From: Hepsetus odoe
Taxonomy: Eukaryota > Chordata > Actinopteri > Characiformes > Hepsetidae
NCBI GenBank assembly: GCA_017165825.1
Contig: CM029378.1
Coordinates: 16,574,871-16,638,870 of the forward strand
DNA: 64,000 bases
Direction: 5' to 3'
The notes beneath the pieces are model-generated. The model made no database searches and was not told where the DNA came from. It was given only the letters and a program-made list of their open reading frames with translations. Made by a program: the position numbers and the translations under genes. Positions 51,601 through 61,800 of the stretch are shown here, piece after piece; the first letter of the stretch is position 1, and every line of letters starts with the position of its first letter.

Positions 51601-52108
51601 GTGCGTGTGTGTGTGTAGATGAGGTGAGTGTGCCAGGAGATTATTGTAGCATGGACTTAAATGAGGACAGTAAGCTGCAGGTGCTGGTTCCTCGGAGACA
51701 GGGACCAGGACTGTGTGCTACAGCCCTGCTCAGTTACCTGGTTGCTCTGCACAATCAGATAGTCAGTGCTGCTGGAGAAATCACAGAAAAGGACAGAAAA
51801 AAAGAAAGCAGGTAATTACCTACAAGATACGGGGACTATATGCATTTAGCAAACAAAATGAACCAAAAAATTATCTATTTAAATTATTTGTTTTATTATT
51901 ATTTAATTTAACTATTTGTAATTCTTACAATTAAAATTGAAGGATCTTTTTTAAGCCTCTTTTTTATTTTTATTTTTATTTTATTTTTACTTTCATTAAC
52001 TATTTTGAAATGATTAGGCACTGATAAGGCAATGAAGTACAATAAATGGATTCAATATAATAGACCCAAGGTATTGTTAATTACGACTGAGTGCGAAGCT
52101 GAAATAGG

Positions 52109-52161
<53 letters not shown>

Positions 52162-54726
52162 TAAGAAATATGGTATGATGGTGATAATACAGAAACTCTG
52201 TTGCTTTAATCTGTAGAACTGACAGACTGAAAGTAAAAGTTTTCATTGTGTACTTTAGATTAAAGAAAACGGTTCAGCTGAATTATGTTTGCATCATGTA
52301 CTTCTGCTGAATGAGTCCGAATGCTGAGTTTTTGCCTGTGCTGTTGTGCAGCTACACAGTGAGCCTTGCAGAAGTTAGTGAACTGCATGTGATCCAGTAT
52401 GAGGTGGATAGAGACTTGCTCCCCCTGGTGCTGGCAAACTGCCAGTACAGCATGGAGCATGGCCGGGAGACACTGCCTGAGTATGATCTGCCCAGGATCC
52501 AGCAGCAGATCCTCACCCGCTTCTTACAAGGGAAACCTCGAATCACACTGACTGTGAGTGAATGGCAGGTTCTTTTCATTAGTCTGTTTTTTTTTTACAC
52601 CTAATCATGCCTAAACACATCTGATCCAATGCTTCATGAAGTGGACAGTTGTATTAAAATGATCTTAACTAGTAGAGACAGTGTGTTCAGCTGCATTGAA
52701 ACATAAAAAGTTGAATGAAGTGGCTGGCTAGGTTGAGTTCCATGTTATCTGAGCTTAAGAGTCTTTCCAGCCTGTACGTTTCCCATTACCACATGAACAG
52801 AGTAGATTGCGCTTACATTAGTCCATCTCAGAAGTTATTTATATTGTTCCTGACATCAATTTCTTTGTTTTCAATTAACAGTTAACATTGACTATATATT
52901 TGCTGAAAGGACAGAGTTATATACTGATAGTGCTGCTCACTTGCTAATCAGTTCTGCCAAGTTTTATTGCACTTTTGTGAATTGTGTGCCATTGGCCATC
53001 CCAGTTCACTGTAGTAACTATTCAATTTAAGAATATGGCATTTATTTCCTTACAGGGGATCCCAACTCTGTTCAGCTGGCAAGATAGAAATTTTGAAAAT
53101 ATTTTCAAAGACATAAGAGAAAAGGTGGCTCAGGTAAGGAACAGTATTTGCTGGGTCTACATTAACTATTAATTATGCACTGGAATTATCTCACTTTTGC
53201 ATGGTATAAATGAAAGTGCTGAAATGTGAGTTTTTAATGTGTGTTTCCTAGGAGTCCCTGACTTCTTTGTGCTCCTCTGCGGTGGTGGCAGAACTTCAGT
53301 CTCTTAGTGATGTCTGTGAAGCACTGGCTGCCACTGAGGTCACTCTGGGTTTCCTGGCCATGACTGGAGGAGATAAAAACATGCCTCTGGAGGAGTACCT
53401 TAAGATCAGATTACATATGGGCAGCCACACTGCTCCTCATATCCTTAAGGTTAGTCAGCAGGTTGAGTTTGAGTCATTGTCTTTCAATCATGTTTGTGGT
53501 AGAATGTAGGTTAGGTGAAGTATAGTAGTGGGCAGTGGTGGCCTAGTGGTTAGGGCGTCAGCCACGTGATCGGAGGATCGGGGGTTCGAAGCTGACGCCC
53601 TAACCCCTTCCCAATAGGTTGCCCTGAGGTACCCTTGAGCAAGGTACCGTCCCTGTCCAGCTCCTCCCTGCGATGGGCTGGCGACCTGTCCAGGGTGTGT
53701 CCCCCGTCCTCGCCCTGTATGCGCTGGGTTGGACGCCAGCGCGACCCCGTTTGGGACAAGTGGCAGATAATGGATGGATGGATGAAGTATAGTAAGTAGC
53801 TTAGCTACCCAGGAATCAGGGGTGTAAAAACAAGGGTCTAAGACACTACAGAGCTTGTTTTGCCGTTTTCTGGATGTGGATGAACATTTCCACAAAAGTT
53901 ACAGGGTTGCCAGTGTCATTCTCTACTCAGAAATAATATTGATGGTCAAGATTCATGTCAACAATTATGTCATATTAGCCCAGCCCGTTAGAAATAAATC
54001 AATAACATTTATATAGCTGTATTTAGAAATGACGTATGTCATGGGCTTCATTGTATTTTCTTGTGCCACTGTGTCATCCTGTATGGTGTACAGACTCTGG
54101 GCAGATGCTGTCTGAAGCATAGTGTGGCTCTGTGGCAGCTGCTTACCTCCCTCAAGTCTGAGTGTATGCTTCGTCTCAAGAGGGTAATGGATTCTGTATC
54201 TCCATAACACAATAACGGAACTACTGAAATACCAGTCTCAGTATCAAATATTCTGTGTTTATTCATTCTCCTTTATTATGTTCTTTCATCCCTAAGGACC
54301 CATTTTCAGGCGTCCCTGCAGAGTACCAGCAAGCACTTAGGCAAGAGGAGGAAAAGTTGCTGATTGGTTTCATATCTAAGAGCAGCGTAGACATCTGGCT
54401 GCTTGAAATGCATGAATTTCTGACGCTGAATCTGAAGACCCAGCAGGCTTTGCATACCTTCAGACCAGATTGGAGGTGAGAATATGAGCTAAATGCAATA
54501 GAGAGAACATGGTATTTAACACAATGTTCTGGATCATGAGGCTGTGCCAAACATTTTTCATTCTGGATTTTTGTTTATCAGCCTTAAAGAAACCCTGACC
54601 TCCTACATGGACCGCAAGGATCTAGATGTTCCTTTAGATGTGGAGGAGGCTTTCCCAGACCAAATCCAGCTGTCTCAGCTGGTGGAAACATGGAAGTTTA
54701 CAGTGACCCACAAACAACAGAGATAA
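20900..54726 (+). CDS. rnf213: RNF213, giant AAA+ ATPase / E3 ubiquitin ligase, complete (66 coding exons, ~5,233 aa)
   Basis: Cytosolic dynein-like AAA+ ATPase fused to RING and RZ-finger E3 ubiquitin ligase modules; the human protein (5,207 aa, mysterin) acts in lipid-droplet biology, vascular development and antimicrobial ubiquitylation. I joined 66 exons with consistent phase from ATG 20900 (in-frame TGA at 20888-20890) to TAA 54724-54726, giving 15,702 bases if exon 33 ends at 41668, or 12 residues more if it ends at 41704. Order: N-terminal CxxC zinc ribbon, long disordered region, stalk, AAA core, helical E3 shell, RING, RZ finger, C-terminal domain ending SQLVETWKFTVTHKQQR. Introns 9 and 10 appear to be GC-AG. 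No internal stop was found in the joined exons, so the gene looks intact. It could be either of the two fish co-orthologues. Confidence 0.95.
23283..23385 (+). repeat. Dispersed repeat copy 1 (RNF213 intron 4)
   Basis: Shares AAACGCATAGCC, a preceding GGGTGGTGTG and a following CTTTATTARACAT with copy 2 at 26120-26215. Family unknown, probably a fragment of a transposable element. Confidence 0.65.
25640..26020 (+). repeat. Degenerate GGTTGCTA minisatellite in RNF213 intron 9
   Basis: Irregular repeats of a GGTTGCTAG(G)-type unit (GGTGTTGCTATG, GGTGGTTGCTAGGG, GGTGTTTGCTAGG, GGTGGTTGCTAGGG, TTGGTTGCTGTG) spaced at roughly 20-50 bp. This is a pattern common in fish introns. Confidence 0.65.
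26120..26215 (+). repeat. Dispersed repeat copy 2 (RNF213 intron 9)
   Basis: Partner of 23283-23385, in the same orientation and about 2.8 kb away: GGGTGGTGTGGTCCAGAC, then ATAAACGCATAGCCAGGAT, then GACTTTATTTAACAT. It sits only 50 bp before the exon 10 acceptor. Confidence 0.65.
27135..27440 (-). mobile_element. tRNA-derived SINE with inverted ends, in RNF213 intron 11
   Basis: The left end has TTTACGGCATTTAGCAGACG and CTTATCCAGAGCGAC. The right end carries the inverse in diverged form (CTCTGGTTAAGAGCATCTGC, TAAATGGCG). Between them, read in reverse, is a tRNA-like head (TGGTCCAGTGGTAGG, then CAGGTTCGAATCCCACC). This is an abundant teleost repeat (V-SINE-like by memory). Confidence 0.7.
30399..30668 (+). 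mobile_element. Family B tRNA-derived SINE in RNF213 intron 19
   Basis: Head GCACTGTAGCGCTGTCACC and B box GGGTTTGATTCCCAGG, then CACATGCAGGTCAGGTGGAT and GATGCTAAATTGCCCCC. Same family as 7583-7893. It runs into a GA microsatellite. Confidence 0.75.
30671..30812. repeat. (GA)n and (CAC)n microsatellites, RNF213 intron 19
   Basis: A GA-rich run at 30671-30733 (interrupted by TGAG twice) and a CAC triplet run at about 30776-30812, next to a family B SINE tail. Confidence 0.9.
31440..32160 (+). mobile_element. Truncated LINE (RTE-like) remnant in RNF213 intron 20
   Basis: A decayed reverse transcriptase fragment: AFVDLEKAYDRVPREDLW can be read near 31639-31692 and an SPFLF-like motif near 31837. 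Frameshifts and stops break the frame. The 3' end has ACCCCTAACAGGATCAGCC, like RTE-type LINE tails. The segment just upstream (31375-31440, GATGCCTTTCCTGACATAAC) is another common fish repeat. Confidence 0.65.
32184..32439 (-). mobile_element. Full-length family A SINE (reverse), flanked by an 11-bp target-site duplication
   Basis: GGGCTTTTAAT occurs exactly at 32173-32183 and 32440-32450. The 256-bp insert read in reverse starts with the tRNA-like head GGTGGCCTAGTGGTTAGGGT, continues with ACCCTTGAGCAAGATGCC and ends GGGACAAGCGGCAGAAAATG. The same family is at 53528-53782. Confidence 0.85.
36433..40026 (+). other. rnf213: RNF213 exon 27: AAA+ core with two intact ATPase sites
   Basis: A single 3,594-base open exon (1,198 codons, about residues 2195-3392). 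First ATPase: Walker A GETGCGKT (about 2501-2508) and Walker B VIFFDEAN with Glu at about 2569. Second ATPase: Walker A GKPGSSKS (about 2856-2863) and Walker B VVVLDEIG with Glu at about 2932, followed by the sensor/arginine-finger region GISNWALDPAKMNRGIFVSR. These match the two catalytically active modules (AAA3, AAA4) of human RNF213 in order and spacing, and no catalytic residue is missing. The downstream QFPIPLINRLEKHYLDIN and HWSHCIITE segments are also strongly conserved in type. Confidence 0.93.
41691..41729. repeat. AT-rich palindrome at the RNF213 exon 33 boundary
   Basis: GTATACTATATTAGTATAC is followed by an overlapping TATATTAGTATAGTATAC, a nested near-palindrome directly over the candidate exon 33 splice donor. 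Confidence 0.7.
44511..44693 (+). other. rnf213: RNF213 exon 42: RING domain
   Basis: C3HC4 zinc ligands are complete: CAIC, PCHHIFCQPC, then YCALC (about Cys4030, 4033, 4045, His4047, Cys4050, 4053, 4065, 4068). Its place in the protein fits human RNF213 (RING near residues 3997-4036). The RING contributes to ubiquitin ligase function, although RNF213 activity can be RING-independent through the RZ finger. Confidence 0.93.
45529..45552 (+). mobile_element. Tc1-type inverted-repeat end fragment
   Basis: CTGCCTAATGCTTTTGCACAGTACG matches the end of the element at 50003-50430 (CTGCCTAAAACTTTTGCACAGTACTG). Only the tip remains, next to an AT repeat. Confidence 0.6.
45573..45760. repeat. Central SINE fragment sandwiched between AT repeats
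   Basis: An AT run (45573-45603), then about 105 bp of family A SINE core (CCCTGCGATGGGCTGGCGAC to CCGCGACCCCAT), then a TA/GATA-like run (45714-45760). The SINE head and tail are both missing. Confidence 0.75.
47654..48213 (+). other. rnf213: RNF213 exons 51-53: RZ finger
   Basis: Exon 51 ends TAC ACG TGG TAT A, exon 52 (35 bases) supplies NCPKGHPCVVDK, and exon 53 begins CGRPTELGRCLECGAQVGG. Together they give the WY-x-CPxGHP...CG...C..C pattern of RZ fingers, seen also in ZNFX1. The conserved His is at about residue 4533, which by position should match the catalytically needed His of the human RZ finger. All zinc-ligand candidates are present. Confidence 0.9.
50003..50430. mobile_element. 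Foldback Tc1-derived element in RNF213 intron 57
   Basis: Two inverted arms of about 83 bp (50003-50085 and 50220-50302) share TCAAATCAATATT, GCCTTCAAA and TCTTCTAGGTACACTTGCAC in opposite orientation. The right side continues to a Tc1-type terminus, AACTTTTGCACAGTACTGTA. No transposase remains. Confidence 0.8.
52111..52159. repeat. (GA)n microsatellite in RNF213 intron 60
   Basis: About 23 uninterrupted GA units. Confidence 0.95.
53528..53782 (+). mobile_element. Full-length family A SINE with a 12-bp target-site duplication, RNF213 intron 63
   Basis: TGAAGTATAGTA occurs exactly at 53516-53527 and 53783-53794. The 255-bp insert has a tRNA-like head (GGTGGCCTAGTGGTTAGGGC), the core ACCCTTGAGCAAGGTACCG, and a tail GGGACAAGTGGCAGATAATG plus GGAT repeats. 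The head carries a 15-bp inverted repeat (53548-53562 and 53591-53605). Confidence 0.88.
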
Positions 54727-56200
54727 AGACCAAAGATAATACACCAAAATGACATTCAATTAAAACACTTATGTGTTACACACAATCCAGTAGGGTGGAT
54801 TTTTTTTTTTTTATGATCACTTTAAAATGTTATTGGGGGATTGGGGATTTTGGTTTCTTTTTTACTGATTTCCATACAGGTAACTGACCTCAGGGAACAT
54901 TTTTTCTTCTCTATTTTTATTAATCTTCAAAATGTGAAAATTCTGTTGACTTTTATGGAGTATCAAATTAAGAATGAACACTTTTTAAATGTTAGGGATT
55001 CATTATAAATATAAACTGAAAAATCTTAAAGCAAAAAATTTTTGCTTCCTTTGTATTGTATTTTGATGATATGCTTATACCACTTGATGGAGCTGTGGAT
55101 CTTTTTTCCTTGTGCTGATCACTTGAAACTTTTACCTTTCCAAATGTTACCATGGTCTTTTACTTACTTCATGACTTGTTTACACAGTTCTTTGTCTGTA
55201 TCATTCCAGATAATTGCACTGAAATCCATTTTGCAAATATGGCATTGACTTCCTTGCCTGCTTTTTAGCATATCAGTTACAGTCATTGTTCCCCAGGGCA
55301 CTAAAAAGAGACAACTGCCTACACATAACATATTCAGCCACTCAACCACGCAGTGTGTTTTAGGTTCCTGTCTGCTTTAGGGCACCTATCAGGAAGGATG
55401 AGTCACCGCACAGCTCAGACAAAAGCTTCACCAAAAATGCCCACTTGACAACATCAAGGGATCGTTGTATTAGCCCTGCATCCTCTTTGGATTCAAGGTT
55501 AAATTTTATAAATCTGTACAGGTGGTTTCCTAAACACAGATTCAGATTGAGCTAAACTGCTTTGGCACCAGAATGAAGGATCACAGTATTTCATCCCCTT
55601 ACCTTTCTATTCTCCAAATATCTCAGGATTTCTAACTCAAAGTGTATATTGCTCTCTTTATATCATTATAGATATAAGATACAGATATTTCTCCTGGATG
55701 CTGTCCTAATAAATCTTGAAAATTATTTGTTTAAATGTTATTGATCATGTGTTGAATCTGCGACCTTGGTAATCTATTAGATTAATATGGGCATACTGAT
55801 GTGCCATCTGCACACCACATGCGAGCGTGACAGTAATTGCTGCTGTAAACTGAATCCACAAGGTAAACTAGGATAAAGCTGCCATTTAAGCTCTATTTCT
55901 TGTGCATGCATGAAAATATGTTTCTTTAGTGCATTTTGAATAGTTAAAAGTGTGGCAGGCAGCCAAGGAAGATGTGATCTTTTCAATTATGCAAAATTGG
56001 ACCATTGTGGCAACTCTGTGATTAGGATGCTTGATTGTAAAGTCTGTCTTTATTCTGCTCACTGTGTGTGCATGCTCGTGTATCTCCACTCTGATATTCA
56101 TCACGACTAAGATGACGATTCCAATTTTCCTTTTTAAGGGTCAATAAAGTATTACCATATCCATAACTGTAGTTAACTATGATTTGTGAATCATTATGCT
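54727..56200 (+). other. rnf213: RNF213 3' UTR with poly(A) signal candidates
   Basis: Non-coding AT-rich sequence after the stop. AATAAA occurs at 55708-55713 and at 56143-56148, the second in a GGTCAATAAAGTATTA context typical of a polyadenylation site. Which one is used cannot be told from sequence. Confidence 0.5.
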
Positions 56201-57388
56201 ATGCTGAATATTAAAGCTCATTATGACAGCTGCTTTGATAGAGGATGAAAGAACATGCAAATGAGTGTAACATTATGTCTCTATCAAAAGGCTCATAATT
56301 AAAGCTGTTATACACAAAGTATACTTAAGCCGGAGATGCAGGAACACTTCCTTACATCCTTGATGCCTTGGTTAGTAACCAACTGCAGAAAAATAAAAGC
56401 ATTATTTCATATCTGCTGGTTACTGCAAAACTTGTGCTTTTAAAAATTAACACTATTATATATAAATATAAAAACATCAAAAGGGCCCATTTTCAAAATC
56501 TGACTTTCATTTTAAGGGTATGTTTATTTATAAATTAATACATAATTCCATTTGATTTAATTGTATATAATTATGTCCATGTACAGAGTTCTAAGGGAAT
56601 GGAATATTTTGATACTTCAGCTGTGCATCAGTCTCCTCTAAAAAGTATGAGACACTGAATTTTCAGTATCCCCAGGTCTGCAAATGAGTTCGCTTTCTGT
56701 GAGTGATGACACACAGACGTGTGTGATGATTTGAAACCACCTCCCTAACCTCCATGCTGGTCACTGCCGTCAATGTGCATGAGTCAGTTTTGCATTTATT
56801 CTCAGCCTTTAGATGCTGGTGATAATATACGGTCTGATTTTCACTTGAAATAATGTGCTTTTTGTTGCACACCTAATGCTAGCACAGCACAAAAAAGGAA
56901 AATATAATTTATACCCTTTTTTGGAATCTTCCCTAAACAACCATAAAGACCCCTGCTTGATGGATGGGGGCCCTTATGTAGAACATCGCTCAGCTGTAGC
57001 TTGAATGTGGGGCTTTGTGCAGCATGGAATAGACATTTACACATCTATGATTAATTTCCCTATGGCACTCATTCAGAGACTTGGATCAATACTCAGCCTG
57101 GGCTGGTTCTTTTACCAGATCCTCAAGAATTAATGCCATGATTTGGCCAAAAAGAAAATCTAAACACTATTGCTATGACAATAAATTATATGATTAGTTA
57201 TATGTATATGTAATTTGTTGCAACTTTCTTTTAGAACTGGAGTTTGGGATTTCTACCTTTTACCATCGTTATTTTGGGATAGAATATATTGTTCTCTGAA
57301 AGCCAAATCATTTTGCTACACAATTGTTCATCGAAGCTAAATATTTTCAGTTATCATATACCTACATTTTGGGTCAGTTTTATTTAAA
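56201..57388. other. Intergenic AT-rich stretch; nothing identified
   Basis: No exon-like reading frame, repeat family or RNA that I can support. Confidence 0.5.
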
Positions 57389-58806
57389 GTCATGTAAAAA
57401 AATTAGGACACCCCATGAAAGCCTGTATTTTCTAACATTCTTGGACATATGGATATTTAATCTCAATTTTAACAATACTGGGAGATTCAAATAATATTAC
57501 TAAACAATTGAAATAAAGGTTTTTCAAAATCTTCTGTAAAATGTAATTTTACACAAATGTGATTTCTGCTGAGGAATAAATTTGGACACCCACACTTTTA
57601 TTCCCAATTAAAATGGCTCAAAACACACACAGGTGCGGAACATCAGGTTCCCATGATTAGAACATTGTTACTCAGCATTTTGAAGGAGGTTTGCTCTATT
57701 TAAACCTCAGGTATTTAGTTTGGTGCTCCTGACTGTTGAGGTGAGAGTGAACACCATGGTGAGATCAAAAGAGCTGTCTGAGGTCTTCATAAAGAAGACT
57801 CTAGCAGCTTATAAGCCTGGTATGGGATTTAAAAGGATTTCAAAAGAATTTACAACCAGCCATTTCACAGTTCTGAAAATAGTCTACAAGTGGAGGACTT
57901 CCTTAAAAAGTGCCAACATACCCAGGTCTGGCCATCCAAGCAAGTTCACCCTGAGAGCAGACTGTAACATGCTAAAAGAAGTCTAAAAAAAAAAATGTCA
58001 TCACAGGACCTGCAGCAGGCCCTTGCTACTATTGATGTGAAATTGCCTCTACAATCAGAGAGAGACTGCAAAACTTTAACTTCATTGGAGGAGTGCAGGG
58101 AGGAAACCTTTGCTCTCTAAGAGAAACATCAAGGCCAGACTGAAGTTTGCCAGAGAAAATGTACAAAAAGACCAGGACTTCTGGAATAATGTTCTTTGGA
58201 CAGATGAGTCTAAAATTAAACTACTACTACCAGAACAGAGGACATGTCTGGCATAAACCAAATACAGCATTCCAGGAAAAGAACCTCATACCCACTGCGA
58301 AGCATGGAGGTGGAAATGTCATGGTTTGGAGATGCTTTGCTGCAGCAGGACCTTGCCAGCTCACCATCACAGATCCACCATGAACTGGTGGAACTAGACC
58401 CTGCAACACGACAGTGACCCAAAACATACCAGTAAATCCACCAAAGACTGGCTGAAAAATAAAAAATGGAGAGTCCTGGAGTGGCCTTAATCCCATTGAG
58501 ATGTTGTGGCGTGACTTGAGAAATCCCTCAAACATCTCACGGCTTAAAGAATTCTGCATTGGAGAGTGGGGCAAACTTTCCTCAGACTGGTTCCTCAGAG
58601 GCTGGTAAATGATACAACAAGAAGCGTCTCACTGCAGTTATTTCAGCCAAAGGAAATACATATTTTTTTGTCGATATCTTTTGTTTAATGAATAAATCAA
58701 GGTTAATTTTTGTTGTTTACCTGCAGTTAAAAACAAGATTAGACATTGATATGTGAACATTTCTTAATAAAGAATTGAATATTTACATTTTCCAAATGAC
58801 TATATT
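57389..58806 (+). mobile_element. Decayed Tc1/mariner transposon
   Basis: The left terminus has CATGTAAAAAAATTAGGACA at 57391. The right terminus near 58790-58806 (TTTCCAAATGACTA) retains only part of the inverse. Transposase pieces are readable: MVRSKELSEVFIKKTLAAYK and an HTH region at 57756-57986, then NVLWTDESK-like and HKPNTAFQEKNLIPTAKHGG catalytic-domain segments at 58190-58380 in shifted frames, then NPIEMLW-like text near 58490. Multiple frameshifts and stops show it is dead; some catalytic-region sequence is missing. Confidence 0.85.
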
Positions 58807-61800
58807 GTTGTGGTTTTATTACCTACAACAAATTGTAATTAATTTCTACATGACTATCCTGTCTTTTCCAGTAGAATTGCACAAAGCAATGAATATAAAC
58901 ACATAATATTCTTAACTGAGCTTATCTGGAGTGTCAAGGTGAAAGATCTCGGAAGTTTAAGTTCTATGTTTAAGGTAAACATATCATACTGACTGCATCT
59001 TCAAGAGCATCTTCAAGAGGCTACTGTTTTTGCCCTCAACCATTTCCTTTTTATTTTAAGTTATTTAAAAAATCTATACTAACTGGTAGTTTTTTAGGTG
59101 TTATTGTACAACTAAGGAGGTAAACCACAGACATTTGATTTTTGATTCCTCAAATCCTTAAAAAAGACACATATTTTGGGATAAATTCTAGGAGCTTGTC
59201 TTGAAACTGCTGCTTAGTTTTTATTTCACAGTGTTTTTAGTCAACATTACTTTTCCCATAGAAATAACTGAGGCAAAAATGATTTTCTCTCAATACCATA
59301 TGCATATGTGTAATCTGAGTGTATTCAGTATCATGCCTGCAGCAAAACACTGGACAATCTTTTCCACATGAAAATCTGCTGGAGAGCTCTTGGAGAAGCT
59401 CTTAGAACCTAGAGCAAGTCTATGGATCACAGGGTCAAGAATATGAATAATTCATTTTCTTTACTTAGGTTTTCTGGAGTGTCAAAGTATTCTGCTTGTG
59501 AAGCCAGTTAAAGCAAACAGAGTTTTCATAATAAAATAATAGACTAGTAGTAATCATCATTACCATCATATCATTATCATATCATAATCATAATAATAAC
59601 AATGCTTATATATTGCCTTTCAAAAACTCTAGGAAGAAGTCACTGAAAATTGGAAGAGGGAATGGAAGAAAAACACATTTAAGGTCAGATGTTTAAAAGA
59701 GTTCAGCAAAAAGGCTATGATGAGGCACCTTAAAGTTTTTACTTTCTTTTACTTTTTATTTTAATTTTACAATTGTTTTATTTTACTTTTGTTACTATAC
59801 TTTCACTCACCCATTTACAGATCTCAAGATACATATCTCTTCATTGTTCGATGTATTCAAACTGACCAAACCAAACAGCTAGCTTTGCTGAATTACTAAA
59901 AATCAGTACAGGATTGCAACATGGGGTGTCCACAGACCTCTGCAAATCAGTGCCTAAAGGCTTGATTTAAAAAATAGCTTAATTATAGTTAGCCTACCAA
60001 ACAAAAAAAAAATTGTCTGGTTTGTTCACACACAGACCTAAAGTTTCATTTGTTTTTGAGGCACTAGTGTCATTCTCCAAAGCTTAAGTGTGCTGCAATT
60101 AAAATGTATAATGCTTGCTGAATATTACTAAACAGAAATGAACCTTTCTGTAACAGAGGGCAATGCAATTATTCCACAAAGGGCTGTGCTGATAGGCCTG
60201 TCACAATCTCATAAATATTGCTCATAACCAAAGAGTCATTTGGCAGTCAGTGTTAAAATGTATTATAAAGGCGCCTAAAGGGTGCTTTAGTTTTATTGAC
60301 TCAAACACATTGCCTGTGGTTTTTATTTTTGAGTCAATAATGTATTACTATGTTGAACTTATTCACTTTGGTAGTCAGCTGTTTCAGACGGAAGGAAAAT
60401 TGAACATGCTGGGGTTCCACTAAGAACCCCACTGAAATGTTCTCCAAGGGGTTAAAACGATTCTTTTCTTATTGTCACATCAGAGGAGCTCTGTCAGCAA
60501 CTTTATTTGACTTCCTTATTTTTTCTTTTCTGAGCAATTTTTGTTATTGCCTTGCCCATTATTAGATAGATGTCCCTTCACTTTCAAACCTCTGCTCATC
60601 TGGCAGAAGCAGATGGCAGCACCTGGTGTCTCCAATTTTGGTTTGTTTGCTTATGTGTCATCTCCTGATGACTGTTGGCTTTAGTTTGGATCCTGTACAA
60701 TTATAGAAGATTTTTTGCAGCTCAGTTTGTTGTCATTCCTTGATGGAGGCACAAACATGAGTCACTGGGTATATTTAACTTGGTCTCTTCAGGTCTTTTA
60801 TTACAGTTATTGAAAAGCATGTTATGGCTTTTGTAAGCTCTAATACAACTTGCCTTCTTCGAGCCTCAAACTCAGCTCTACTTGACCCCCATGTCTCAAA
60901 AGCAGAAGAAATACATCAAGACCCTGCTCCATCCGAGCTCTAAGATAATATATATTGTCTTACATCTGTTTTCTTCATGTGGGACAAAGCCTTCATGAAC
61001 AAAACTAGACTGCCAAATGGGAATATAAATGCATACATTCCCTATTTTTCCATCATTATGTGCAGTGAGTTGGACTGAAATGTGGACTTCCTAGGGGTCC
61101 TGGAGGAACAGATTGAGAAACACGGATAGTAAATTATGTACTTTTAGGTTCAGGTTTTTTGCTGTATCTTTCAGTCAGCTGAGGCAAGAAATCAAGTCTT
61201 ATGGACAGTAAAATAAAATGTAAATAGAATGTTACAGGCTGTGTGTGTTGGACTGTCAAATTATTTTTTTTAATTGTTCATGATAAAAGAGCTGTATGCA
61301 AAATCCTCTTAAAATAAACGTGTCAAAAGGGTTCTTAGAAGGACCAGGAAGCAGCCTTTTATTCAATCTTTTCAACTCTGATATAATAAAATCATTGTGA
61401 TGTGTTTCTATTGCTTTATAAAAGAAAATGTAAATGGTTTACAAACTACATTTAGAATTTTTACATAGGTTTTTATTGTTACATTAGATTCTAAATTCTA
61501 AAAATAGATTCTTTATTATGTGATAGGTATTATTTGATGAACAAAAGCAAATTATGTACAAAAAGCTTTATATTATTTATAAATGTTTATTTGTAATCCA
61601 ATGATGGAATAAAAAATTGCATTAGTTTTGATGCCTGTAAATGTTTTTTTTTTTTTTTAGTTAAACAAAGCATGTGGCCAGCATTGGTGAGATCTCTCAT
61701 GTCTTTGGTCAATTATGCTTCTTTCATCAAAAAGAGAATGTGTGCTGTTCAGCAGAGCCCAGAAGTACAATGTTATGGCCACTCTGAAGCAATTTCCCTT

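Larger units (their letters stand above)
40289..54726 (+). other. rnf213: RNF213 exons 28-66: E3 shell, RING, RZ finger, C-terminal domain
   Basis: Exons: 40289-40419, 40499-40594, 40695-40816, 41194-41313, 41399-41448, 41530-41668 (or 41704), 41901-42036, 42246-42437, 42556-42686, 42820-42977, 43089-43298, 43544-43731, 43969-44089, 44284-44384, 44511-44693, 44845-45011, 45104-45206, 45802-45916, 46009-46213, 46313-46500, 46682-46804, 46965-47075, 47321-47563, 47654-47726, 47897-47931, 48113-48213, 48358-48514, 48721-48901, 49016-49110, 49706-49957, 50537-50669, 50989-51069, 51619-51811, 52352-52553, 53056-53133, 53252-53449, 54094-54183, 54297-54475, 54582-54726. Phases agree at every junction except the open choice at exon 33. 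Typical RNF213 blocks include DYCSMDLNEDSKLQVLVPRR and LQGKPRITLT. Confidence 0.88.

Noticed and set aside
57720..58574. Tc1 transposase fragments as a functional gene
   Set aside because: Frameshifts, internal stops and one degraded terminus show an inactive element.
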